Positions 1-6,063 of a stretch of DNA of 6,063 nucleotides are shown piece by piece (position 1 is the first letter of the stretch; every line of letters begins with the position of its first letter). The stretch comes from Candidatus Aegiribacteria sp. (lineage in GTDB: Bacteria; Fermentibacterota; Fermentibacteria; Fermentibacterales; Fermentibacteraceae), in NCBI GenBank assembly GCA_021107345.1, contig JAIOSX010000270.1, positions 1 to 6,063 of the forward strand, written 5' to 3'. The position numbers and the translations under genes were made by a program. Below the pieces are notes generated by a model. It searched no databases. It saw only the letters and a list, made by a program, of their open reading frames with translations, and was not told where the DNA came from.

Positions 1-861
1 ACAGTCCCACCCGGGAGAAGGGAGCTTATTTCATCCAGGGGCTATGCATTCGGATACCTGGGAGGCGGCATTCTCCTGGCTGTAAACCTTCTTATGATAC
101 GGAAACCTTCCCTTTTCGGATTCACCGAAACCTCGACCGCCCTGAAATTCGTTTTCCTCTCGGTTGCCGCCTGGTGGACCCTTTTCTCCATCCCCCTCTT
201 CCTGCGTGTTCCGGAAGGTTCGAGCGGAGGCGAAAAGACCCTTTTCGGATCCATCGCCAGGGGATTTTCAACACTCCTCTCAACATTCCACCATATAAGG
301 GCGAGGAAGAACATCTTTAGATTCCTTCTCGCATTCCTGCTGTACAACGATGGCGTTCAAACGGTCATTATGATGGCTACTGTCTATGGCAAAGCCGAGC
401 TTGGTCTTGGTTCGGGCCATCTTATCGGTGCTCTTCTGATGACCCAGGCAATTGGAGTTCCCGGAAGCCTGATATATGGCTGGATGGCAAAAAGATTCGG
501 TTCAAAGAAAATGCTCTTTGCAGGAATAGCAGGCTACATCGTCATTATCTTTTATGCCTTCTGGATGAGGAAAGCCATTGATTTCTGGATACTCGCCGGT
601 ATGGTAGGTCTGTTCATGGGCGGGCTTCAGGCGGTCAGCCGGGGGTTCTATTCAAGATTGATACCTGAGGGAATGAACGCCGAATACTTTGGTTTCTTTT
701 CGATTTCTCAGAGATTTGCAAGTATATTCGGACCGTTGATGTTCGCACTTATTAACGATCTTACTGGAAGTTCAAGGCTGTCCATATTATCGCTGCTGGT
801 TCTTTTCGTAGCGGGAGGTCTTGTACTGAAAACAGTCCGGAATCCGGAGAATGCAGAATGA
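1..861 (+). CDS. UMF1/Atg22-like MFS transporter, 5'-truncated by window edge
   Basis: This is an integral membrane transporter of the major facilitator superfamily, and the substrate cannot be told. The frame is open from base 1, giving 286 visible residues. An ATG at 94 is internal, because the codons before it encode the family-typical SSRGYAFGYLGGG (residues 11-23) running into a membrane helix. Other UMF1/Atg22 hallmarks are FLLYNDGVQTVIMMATVYG (112-130), the MFS loop GWMAKRFGSKK (160-170) and GLQAVSRGFYSRLIPEG (208-224). I count about eight hydrophobic segments. Family members usually have 12 helices and a little over 400 residues, so roughly the first 130-150 residues probably lie outside the window. 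The stop overlaps the next start as ATGA (858-861), suggesting translational coupling. In yeast Atg22 exports amino acids from the vacuole, but bacterial members are mostly uncharacterised. Family assignment is strong; function is open. Confidence 0.9.
   Translation, partial: TVPPGRRELISSRGYAFGYLGGGILLAVNLLMIRKPSLFGFTETSTALKFVFLSVAAWWTLFSIPLFLRVPEGSSGGEKTLFGSIARGFSTLLSTFHHIRARKNIFRFLLAFLLYNDGVQTVIMMATVYGKAELGLGSGHLIGALLMTQAIGVPGSLIYGWMAKRFGSKKMLFAGIAGYIVIIFYAFWMRKAIDFWILAGMVGLFMGGLQAVSRGFYSRLIPEGMNAEYFGFFSISQRFASIFGPLMFALINDLTGSSRLSILSLLVLFVAGGLVLKTVRNPENAE
846..850 (+). promoter_or_regulatory. Ribosome binding site for the 858-1700 membrane protein
   Basis: GGAGA lies 7 bases before the ATG at 858, inside the last codons of the transporter gene. 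It supports the ATG at 858 as the start, rather than the in-frame ATG at 936, and supports coupled translation across the ATGA overlap. Confidence 0.6.
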
Positions 862-1700
862 TTATTGTACTGATCCTTATCTTGCTGCTGGTTCTGGAGG
901 AAATTCTTCACAGGCTTAACAGAGGTTCATCATTCATGAATGTTGACCTTGCAGGCGATTCCGTTGAGCAGGTTGAGCAGAAGGGTACCGGCAGGATTGC
1001 ATGGCTTCTTGTCTGGCTGCGAATAGTACAGCTTTCTGTATTCGCTCTTCTTTTCGCGATTATTGCCGCCCTGTCGGGAGTCACTGTTATATGCACTTCC
1101 TCCGGCCAGCTGGCGGGGCTCGCACTTCTTATCCAGGTAGTCAGGATTATGCACAGAAAAGTAATAAACCAGTGGGCGGTTCTTGGTGTTACTGTAATCC
1201 TTCAGGTTATTCTTCTGACTCTGCTTCTGATAAACGGCATAACTCCGGATAGTTCCATTCAGATTGCAGCCCATGAAGCAGGCTGGATTGTATCACTGAT
1301 GTCATTTATCGTACTTTTTCTCCTTTCTGTCACAATGCCATTTACCGGAACCTTCTTCATGCGACTTCTTTCAAGGGAAGGAAGCGGATTCTACTATTTC
1401 ATGCCCTCACTGGCCTATTCGGAATATTGGATAAAAAGACTGACCAGAATATCCGCAAATACCTCCCTTTTGACACTGCTTATGTTTGTGTTTCTTATTA
1501 TCAATTACGGATACCCGGCAGGCACGTCGATTCTACAGATCGTACTGGTACTTTTCCTTTTAACTGCATTATCTCTCTTCAGAAGCAGGTCAAAACTGTT
1601 TCATCCGGCAGCGGTATTTCTTGTGGCTGCAGCCTGGGTATTCAACATCGGCTGGCTTCTGGCGAATCTTTCATCGCTAAGCAGCGGCTGGATTGCCTGA
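858..1700 (+). CDS. Multi-pass membrane protein of unknown family
   Basis: This 280-residue, strongly hydrophobic protein matches no family I recognise. Hydrophobic stretches suggest seven or eight membrane segments, at about residues 2-17, 50-78, 84-96 (weak), 105-127, 140-166, 201-219, 224-241 and 250-270. A polar loop (about 18-46) follows the first segment. A charged, aromatic-rich loop (about 168-200, containing SGFYYFMPSLAYSEYW) separates the two halves and could be a functional surface. There are only isolated cysteines and no metal, nucleotide or transporter motif that I can see. The first segment could be an uncleaved signal anchor. The start at 858 is favoured by a GGAGA 7 bases upstream and by the 4-base overlap with the MFS gene. 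The 3' end overlaps the radical SAM gene by 8 bases. Co-expression with both neighbours is likely, but a shared pathway is only inference. That the gene is real is well supported by its operon packing and protein-like composition. Confidence 0.8.
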   Translation: MIIVLILILLLVLEEILHRLNRGSSFMNVDLAGDSVEQVEQKGTGRIAWLLVWLRIVQLSVFALLFAIIAALSGVTVICTSSGQLAGLALLIQVVRIMHRKVINQWAVLGVTVILQVILLTLLLINGITPDSSIQIAAHEAGWIVSLMSFIVLFLLSVTMPFTGTFFMRLLSREGSGFYYFMPSLAYSEYWIKRLTRISANTSLLTLLMFVFLIINYGYPAGTSILQIVLVLFLLTALSLFRSRSKLFHPAAVFLVAAAWVFNIGWLLANLSSLSSGWIA

Positions 1701-3483
1701 TCTGAGCAACAATCTGATTGTCCAACTTCCCCTGAATCCATCAGCACCTCTTGAAACTACCGGGAACATACCCCTTGCAGGAGCATCACTGGCGGCTGCC
1801 GCATCCCTTCCTCCCGAAATAGTGATTGATCAGAACACGGTTGATACTGCAGGAGACCGTAAACTTGTCGACATAATCGTTGATAGATCACCTGCGCTTG
1901 TAGCGTTCACCCTGTACATGTGGAACGCTGAGCGAAGCGCCTGGCTTGCGAAAATACTTAAGAAAAAACTGCCCGGGATAGTCACGGTTGCCGGAGGACC
2001 GGAAGTATCCTTGGATAATGAATGGCTAACCTCCTCCGACGCTTTCGATCTTATGATTTCAGGCGAGGGTGAAGAGCATGCGGACAAATTTCTGGACCCT
2101 GTCTCTGCGAGAAGAATCATCCATGACAACGGAAACTTTCTGGACGTCGGCAGAATGAACTTCACTCCTGGAATGTATCCCAATCCCTGGCTTACGGGTT
2201 ACCTGGATCCTTCCGGTGGAGCATCCGTATATGTTGAGACTATCAGAGGGTGTGCCGGAGGTTGTACTTACTGTTCGTACAGGAGGACTCATCCATCTGC
2301 AAGGGTACTTGATGCGAAAAGTGCCGAGCGGCTTCTGCGAAAACTCATCGATGAAGGAGCTGGAGAAATCGTTTTCCTTGATCCTACATTCAACAGCCGT
2401 GGTGATCTTGTTCAGCTTCTTGAAGGTATGAGAACGCTTGAAGCGGATTTTTTCGGAGAAATGCGGGGCGATCTCATTTCACCTGATATAGCGGCCCTTA
2501 TAGCGGATGCCGGTTTCAGAAATGTTGAAATCGGGCTTCAGTCGCTTAACAGGAATACTCTTAAAAAAGCAGGCCGTCCAGCGGACCCATACATGGTACT
2601 GGATGGAGCACTCAACCTGAAGAAAGCAGGCGTATCTCCAATTATTGATCTCATACTCGATCTACCGGGTGACAAACCTCGGGACGCAGTAAGAACAGCA
2701 CACATGATAAGGGACAGAGAGCTTCATCATAATGTACAGGTGTTCTACCTCTCCATACTGCCTGGAACTGTAATAAGGCAGGAATGCGTGGGCAGGCATA
2801 TGCCCTATCCACCGTATTACGGACTCTATGATTCCGGCATGGGTGGTTTCGCCGAAGCAAGAGAGGAGATCGCCGATATCGTCGGATATGACCTGGATCT
2901 TGCGGGAAGACCCCTTCTGTTTGATGGCTGGTCAGGAACAGAACTGATAGATCTTAGCGCAAACCCTCTTCTTCAGAGACAGATGCCCTCCTGCAGGCAC
3001 GGAGCAATAAGGATAACATCTGAAGATCTATGGGCGGATAAGCGCCTGCTGCTTGAGTTCGTTCGAATAAGACTGAAGGCTGATCCTTACTGTGTTCTCG
3101 ATGTTATTCTATGTCCGAAAAGGGAATTTCCGCTGGACCTTGTAGATATGGTAAGAGGGCTGGACAATCCTGTAGACTACTCCGGCAGAACGGCCATTGC
3201 ACTGGGCAGGCAGGGAAACTTGAGGGTTTGTGTTCTGATTGAAGATTCTGATCATTTCCGCAGGGACTGGATATCCTCAGCTTCAACCGCCTGCACAGTT
3301 GTTATAGACGCAGATTCTCCCGCGGAACTGAGCAGAGAATTCTGGGATGCGGGGATTTCTGTGCGACTTCCGGGGAGTGACTGGAATCTTACTGAACTGT
3401 CATCGGAAGTACCGGCGCTGCATCAGGTTCTCTTCCGGGATAAATGTATGGAGGAAAGCTGGAGCAGAACTCTGGACATCTGA
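1693..3483 (+). CDS. Radical SAM protein with N-terminal B12-binding-type domain
   Basis: This 596-residue protein is probably cytoplasmic. Residues about 8-136 have the pattern of the cobalamin-binding domain of B12-type radical SAM enzymes: a first strand LIVQLPL (8-14), then AGGPEVS (100-106) and ISGEGEE (122-128). The DxHxxG motif that supplies a cobalt-ligating histidine in methionine synthase is absent, as is common in this radical SAM class. The radical SAM core follows: CAGGCTYC gives Cys187, Cys191 and Cys194 (CxxxCxxC) for the [4Fe-4S] cluster that binds S-adenosylmethionine. EIGLQSLN (279-286), DLILDLPGD (319-327) and YLSILPGT (352-359) are typical later strands. Residues from about 400 to the end match no domain I know. 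The start is TTG at 1693. An in-frame TAA at 1678-1680 bars any earlier start, and the next in-frame ATG (residue 76) would delete the first strand. The 8-base overlap with the membrane protein gene and the lack of a clear ribosome binding site suggest reinitiation. Such enzymes include methylases, cyclases and ring-forming enzymes; the substrate here is unknown. Confidence 0.9.
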   Translation: MPDLSNNLIVQLPLNPSAPLETTGNIPLAGASLAAAASLPPEIVIDQNTVDTAGDRKLVDIIVDRSPALVAFTLYMWNAERSAWLAKILKKKLPGIVTVAGGPEVSLDNEWLTSSDAFDLMISGEGEEHADKFLDPVSARRIIHDNGNFLDVGRMNFTPGMYPNPWLTGYLDPSGGASVYVETIRGCAGGCTYCSYRRTHPSARVLDAKSAERLLRKLIDEGAGEIVFLDPTFNSRGDLVQLLEGMRTLEADFFGEMRGDLISPDIAALIADAGFRNVEIGLQSLNRNTLKKAGRPADPYMVLDGALNLKKAGVSPIIDLILDLPGDKPRDAVRTAHMIRDRELHHNVQVFYLSILPGTVIRQECVGRHMPYPPYYGLYDSGMGGFAEAREEIADIVGYDLDLAGRPLLFDGWSGTELIDLSANPLLQRQMPSCRHGAIRITSEDLWADKRLLLEFVRIRLKADPYCVLDVILCPKREFPLDLVDMVRGLDNPVDYSGRTAIALGRQGNLRVCVLIEDSDHFRRDWISSASTACTVVIDADSPAELSREFWDAGISVRLPGSDWNLTELSSEVPALHQVLFRDKCMEESWSRTLDI

Positions 3484-3485
3484 CC

Positions 3486-3494
3486 GGGGGGGGG
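3486..3494 (+). repeat. Run of nine G residues
   Basis: A G9 homopolymer begins two bases after the radical SAM stop codon and abuts the terminator hairpin. It lies outside any gene. Such runs are prone to slippage in replication and to length errors in sequencing, so the exact count is uncertain. No function is evident. Confidence 0.7.
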
Positions 3495-3534
3495 TAAAAA
3501 CCGGTGGCATTAATTCGAGTACCACCGGTTTTTA
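3495..3534. terminator. Bidirectional intrinsic terminator between convergent operons
   Basis: Two 13-base arms, 3495-3507 (TAAAAACCGGTGG) and 3522-3534 (CCACCGGTTTTTA), are perfect reverse complements around a 14-base loop. The G+C-rich core CCGGTGG is flanked by A5 on the left and T5 on the right. Transcripts from either strand therefore form a stable stem ending in a U tract. The hairpin lies 12 bases after the radical SAM stop and about 16 bases after the korC stop, which suits termination from both sides. The U tract is only five bases and can pair with the A tract, so efficiency is unknown. Confidence 0.88.
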
Positions 3535-3550
3535 AGTCAGATTAAGCTGG

Positions 3551-4162
3551 TCATGTGTCATTTTTCAGACACCCTGGTACAGGCTGCTTTCTATCGAATG
3601 CTATGGGAATTCTTCCTGCCTCTACATGAAGGATCTCACGACCCTCTTTGTGTCCGAGTTCGAAGGCTTTGAGGTTCATCTTAATGAACCGTTCAGGAAC
3701 TCTCTTTTTAATTGCACTGATCCAGTTTTCCAGGGTGAATAACCTTGTCAGTGAAGCCATCATACCCACTGCAATTATATTCGCAGCCATGGGAGTCTTG
3801 AACTGCTCAATGCTCATGCGGGTAAGGCAGTACTCGTACACTCTGCCCTCGGGAATCTGGTTCACATAGGTTGTATCAACAAGTATGATACCTTCATCCA
3901 CAACTGATCTGGAAAATTTGTCCGTGCTTTCCTGGTTCATTGCAAGAAGAATATCAAGATTTCTACAGTTTGGATACAGTATTTTCTTTCTCGATATAAT
4001 GATATCTGTTCTGCTTGCCCCACCTCTTGCTTCCGGACCGTAGCTCTGGGTCTGGCATACATTGTAATCTGACTCGATAGCGGCCTCTGAGAATACTCTA
4101 CCCGCAAGACCCAGTCCCTGCCCTCCCGCGCCCGACAGTCTTATCTCATAGTATTTCTTCAT
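3551..4162 (-). CDS. korC: 2-oxoacid:ferredoxin oxidoreductase, gamma subunit
   Basis: This is the gamma subunit of a cytoplasmic 2-oxoacid (most likely 2-oxoglutarate) ferredoxin oxidoreductase, which works with the alpha and beta subunits encoded just upstream. In this family the gamma domain is associated with handling CoA or with assembly of the complex. The 203-residue protein opens with the hallmark LSGAGGQGLGLAG (residues 9-21). QSYGPEARGGASRTDIIIS (39-57) follows, the conserved YGxExRGG signature. NIIAVGMMASL (128-138) and the helix FIKMNLKAFELGHKEG (159-174) are also typical. Gamma subunits are usually about 180-200 residues, so the length is normal with a slightly long tail rich in Pro and Lys. 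The ATG overlaps the korB stop by four bases (ATGA, 4159-4162) and has a GGAGG seven bases upstream, so the start is secure. It is the last gene of its operon and ends about 16 bases before the shared terminator. The Kor label rests on gene order and overall resemblance; Vor-type enzymes have a similar gamma subunit. Confidence 0.92.
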   Translation of the reverse strand: MKKYYEIRLSGAGGQGLGLAGRVFSEAAIESDYNVCQTQSYGPEARGGASRTDIIISRKKILYPNCRNLDILLAMNQESTDKFSRSVVDEGIILVDTTYVNQIPEGRVYEYCLTRMSIEQFKTPMAANIIAVGMMASLTRLFTLENWISAIKKRVPERFIKMNLKAFELGHKEGREILHVEAGRIPIAFDRKQPVPGCLKNDT

Positions 4163-5001
4163 TTCTTAGCCTCCGCTGCCTTCTTAGCCTTTTCGCAGAG
4201 CCCCCTGTATCTTTCGTCGTATGAGATGGAATCCCTGTCAACAAAGATGCCCCGAACAATCTTACCCTCTGTCTGATCGGGCTTCATGGCCTTCAGCTGA
4301 CTTAAGTTAATCGTATTGTCCTTCAGAAGTTGCATCATCTCAACCGGGCCTCCGAGGCGGTTCGCCCTGCCGAAATTAGTCGGGCATGGAGCAAGAGCTT
4401 CAACTACGCTGAAGCCCTTCTTCATGAACGCCTTCAGAATCATGTTATCAAGCTCGGTTACGTGGTAAACTGTACCCCGAGCGACAAACGATGCACCTGC
4501 TCCGTCCATGAGTTTGCACACATCAAAACCCGGCTCGATCATCCCGTAAGGAGTAGTGGATGTTTTAGCTTCGGGAGGAGTGGTTGGAGAGAACTGACCA
4601 CCGGTCATCCCGTAATTGTTGTTGTTAACGATAATTGCTGTAATATCGATATTGCGCCTGGCAGCGTGGATGATGTGATTGCCGCCTATCGCAAGGGAAT
4701 CTCCATCGCCCATTACTGCCATAACGTTCAGATCCGGGTTTGCCATTTTTACGCCGGTCCCGAATGCGAGTCCGCGACCGTGAGTTGTATGAAGTGTATT
4801 GAAATCAACGTATACCGGCATTCTGGAAGTGCATCCGATCCCGGAGACCATTACAATATCGTCTTTGTCCCATTCCATAGCGTCAACGGCCCTGACTATG
4901 GAGCCCATGACAATGCCTATACCGCATCCGGGACACCATACATGAGGAAATCGTTTCTTGGCTCTGAGATATTTGTACTCGTAGGGAATTGTAACAGGCA
5001 T
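4159..5001 (-). CDS. korB: 2-oxoacid:ferredoxin oxidoreductase, beta (TPP-binding) subunit
   Basis: The beta subunit carries thiamine pyrophosphate and the [4Fe-4S] cluster. With alpha and gamma it oxidatively decarboxylates a 2-oxoacid to its acyl-CoA, passing electrons to ferredoxin; the reverse reaction fixes CO2 in the reductive TCA cycle. At 280 residues it has the usual KorB length. HVWCPGCGIG (20-29) supplies Cys23 and Cys26; GIGCTSR (54-60) supplies Cys57; APCPTNFGR (204-212) supplies Cys206. These four match the cluster ligands of the family. The TPP motif runs from GDGD (98-101) to NNNNYGMTGGQ (126-136), with the expected spacing of about 25 residues. HTTHGRGLAFGTGVK (71-85) is another conserved block. 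The ATG shares one base with the korA stop (TAATG) and has a strong GGAGGTGA upstream, so the start is firm. The ORF overlaps korC by four bases. All key residues are present, so the enzyme looks functional. 2-oxoglutarate is the likeliest substrate, but pyruvate or branched-chain oxoacids are not excluded. Confidence 0.94.
   Translation of the reverse strand: MPVTIPYEYKYLRAKKRFPHVWCPGCGIGIVMGSIVRAVDAMEWDKDDIVMVSGIGCTSRMPVYVDFNTLHTTHGRGLAFGTGVKMANPDLNVMAVMGDGDSLAIGGNHIIHAARRNIDITAIIVNNNNYGMTGGQFSPTTPPEAKTSTTPYGMIEPGFDVCKLMDGAGASFVARGTVYHVTELDNMILKAFMKKGFSVVEALAPCPTNFGRANRLGGPVEMMQLLKDNTINLSQLKAMKPDQTEGKIVRGIFVDRDSISYDERYRGLCEKAKKAAEAKK
4170..4174 (-). promoter_or_regulatory. Ribosome binding site for korC
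   Basis: On the minus strand GGAGG lies seven bases before the korC ATG at 4162, within the final codons of korB. It fixes the korC start and implies that korC can load ribosomes itself as well as by coupling. Confidence 0.7.
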
Positions 5002-6063
5002 TATCTCACCTCCATAACGGCGTCAACGATCTCTTCAGGGGTGATCTCATACCCGTCGACCCTGTGAAGGGGAACCACTCTGACAGAATCCCTGGTCATT
5101 CTTTCGACTTCGTGTATCATCTGTCCCTGATTCAGCTCCGGTACAAGGATAACATCCTTGGTATCCAGCATTTCCTTTACTGTTCTATCAGGAAATGGCC
5201 AGAGGGTCACAGGGCGGAAAACACCAACTGTTTTCCTCTTCTTCTTCAGAAGTGCCTGCGCCGCAAGAGCTGATCGATAAACGGAACCGTAGGCGAAGAT
5301 AACCACGGAACTCTCCTCTACATCATGCATCTGAACATCCTCAAGTTCATCAAGTCGTCTTGTGATCTTGTGCTTGAGTCTTAGCATTTTCGCAATCACT
5401 TCGCTTTCTTTTCTCGTGGGAAAACCATGTTTATCATGCGTAAGGCCTGTCACATGGTATCTGTACCCACTGCCGAAACTGGCCATGGGAGAGACATTCA
5501 ATGTCGATTCATGGTAGTGTTCGTACCATTCAACTGGAACGTCGGGAACAGGCATGGGTACCACATGGACATCTTCCTTCCGGGGAAAGACAACTCTTTC
5601 CCGCATATGGCCTATGATCTCATCCGGCAGGAGAATAACAGGAGTTCTGAAGGTCTCCGAGAGGTTGAATGCCCTTATGGTCAGCTCGAAGCATTCCTTT
5701 ACATTACAGGGTGCGAGGGCTATCACGGGATGGTCTCCGTGGGTTCCCCACCTGGCCTGCATAACATCCCCCTGGGCAGCCTGCGTGGGCAAGCCGGTGG
5801 AGGGACCTCCCCGCATGACATTTACAACTACAATCGGAACTTCCGTCATGCAGGCGTATCCCAATCCCTCCTGCATAAGGCTGAAACCGGGGCCACTGGT
5901 TGCTGTCATGGATTTTGAGCCTGCGAGCCTTCCTCCAATAAGAGCGCTGATGCTTGCTATTTCATCCTCCATCTGGATCCACTTTTTGTCAAGCAGAGGC
6001 ATGTACTGTGCAAGCAGCTCTGCTATCTCGGTTGACGGAGTTATGGGATAACCGGCGAAAAAT
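5001..6063 (-). CDS. korA: 2-oxoacid:ferredoxin oxidoreductase, alpha subunit, 5' end outside window
   Basis: The alpha subunit of the same enzyme contributes one face of the TPP active site and the oxidoreductase domain. 353 residues are visible and the frame stays open to the window edge. A Met codon at 6002 is not the start, because the 20 codons before it encode the conserved FFAGYPITPSTEIAE. Full family members are about 370-380 residues, so only some 20-30 residues are missing. In visible numbering, the N-terminal pyrimidine-binding domain has QMEDE (30-34, with the glutamate expected to contact TPP), TSGPGFSLMQEGLGYA (55-70) and RGGPSTGLPTQAAQGD (84-99). The block HVTGLTHDKHGFP (203-215) follows. 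The C-terminal domain covers SSVVIFAYGSVYRSALAAQ (251-269), FRPVTLWPFP (282-291) and ELNQGQM (309-315). The TAA stop shares one base with the korB ATG. The gene is first of the three visible; a korD ferredoxin gene often precedes korA in other genomes and could lie just beyond the window. Confidence 0.94.
   Translation of the reverse strand, partial: FFAGYPITPSTEIAELLAQYMPLLDKKWIQMEDEIASISALIGGRLAGSKSMTATSGPGFSLMQEGLGYACMTEVPIVVVNVMRGGPSTGLPTQAAQGDVMQARWGTHGDHPVIALAPCNVKECFELTIRAFNLSETFRTPVILLPDEIIGHMRERVVFPRKEDVHVVPMPVPDVPVEWYEHYHESTLNVSPMASFGSGYRYHVTGLTHDKHGFPTRKESEVIAKMLRLKHKITRRLDELEDVQMHDVEESSVVIFAYGSVYRSALAAQALLKKKRKTVGVFRPVTLWPFPDRTVKEMLDTKDVILVPELNQGQMIHEVERMTRDSVRVVPLHRVDGYEITPEEIVDAVMEVR
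5006..5013 (-). promoter_or_regulatory. Strong ribosome binding site for korB
   Basis: The minus strand reads GGAGGTGA four bases before the TAATG junction, near the ideal anti-16S match. It fixes the korB start at 5001 and would keep beta-subunit synthesis high alongside alpha. Confidence 0.8.

Noticed and set aside
94..96. ATG as the start of the MFS transporter
   Set aside because: The frame is open back to base 1, and the codons before 94 encode a conserved UMF1 helix, so the true start is upstream of the window.
110..250. Twelve-base direct repeat CCCTTTTCGGAT at 110 and 239
   Set aside because: Both copies are coding, in the transporter gene, with no flanking similarity or further copies; chance and codon bias explain it.
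3555..3572. Small inverted repeat GTGTC / GACAC at the korC 3' end
   Set aside because: The stem is only 5 bp and has no downstream U tract; the 13-bp hairpin next to it is the credible terminator.
4330..5067. Plus-strand open frame of 245 codons opposite korB
   Set aside because: The korB frame on the other strand has full family motifs. The plus-strand translation is Cys/His/Ser-rich with no domain and no ribosome binding site, so it is an antisense shadow.
5216..5236. Inverted repeat GGAAAAC / GTTTTCC with a 7-base loop
   Set aside because: It lies within korA coding sequence, is short and A/T-rich, has no U tract, and is expected by chance.
6000..6002. ATG (minus strand) as the start of korA
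   Set aside because: Upstream in-frame codons encode the conserved FFAGYPITPSTE block; the gene continues past the window edge.
5427..6051. Two overlapping plus-strand open frames opposite korA
   Set aside because: They are antisense to highly conserved korA blocks, have atypical composition and no recognisable motif.

Overview
The window reads as ordinary bacterial chromosome, roughly half G+C, with five tightly packed protein genes in two convergent blocks. No RNA gene, CRISPR array, insertion sequence or transposase was seen. Genes within each block overlap by 1 to 8 bases, and no gene-free stretch exceeds about 70 bases. The 2-oxoacid:ferredoxin oxidoreductase and the B12-type radical SAM enzyme, both oxygen-sensitive Fe-S enzyme classes, point to an anaerobic or low-oxygen lifestyle. 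Frequent AGA/AGG arginine codons, ATA isoleucine codons and GGAGG-type ribosome binding sites fit a bacterium outside the enterics. I cannot name the lineage from this sequence alone.

Plus-strand block (1-3483): the C-terminal two thirds of a UMF1/Atg22-like major facilitator transporter, cut by the window edge; then a 280-residue multi-pass membrane protein of no family I recognise; then a 596-residue radical SAM protein with an N-terminal cobalamin-binding-type domain. ATGA and 8-base overlaps indicate one translationally coupled operon. Its substrate and product are unknown.

Junction (3484-3550): a run of nine Gs directly after the radical SAM stop codon, then a near-symmetric 13-bp hairpin with A and T tracts. 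The hairpin is placed to end transcription from both sides.

Minus-strand block (6063-3551, read right to left): korA (alpha, 5' end outside the window), korB (beta) and korC (gamma) of a 2-oxoacid:ferredoxin oxidoreductase, most likely the 2-oxoglutarate type. The subunits together carry the TPP-binding motif, the Fe-S cysteines and the gamma-domain motifs of a working enzyme. It would interconvert 2-oxoglutarate + CoA + oxidised ferredoxin and succinyl-CoA + CO2 + reduced ferredoxin. The korD ferredoxin-type subunit is not in view and may lie upstream beyond 6063.

Nothing in the sequence links the two blocks functionally. The least explained part is the unknown membrane protein coupled to the B12-type radical SAM gene.
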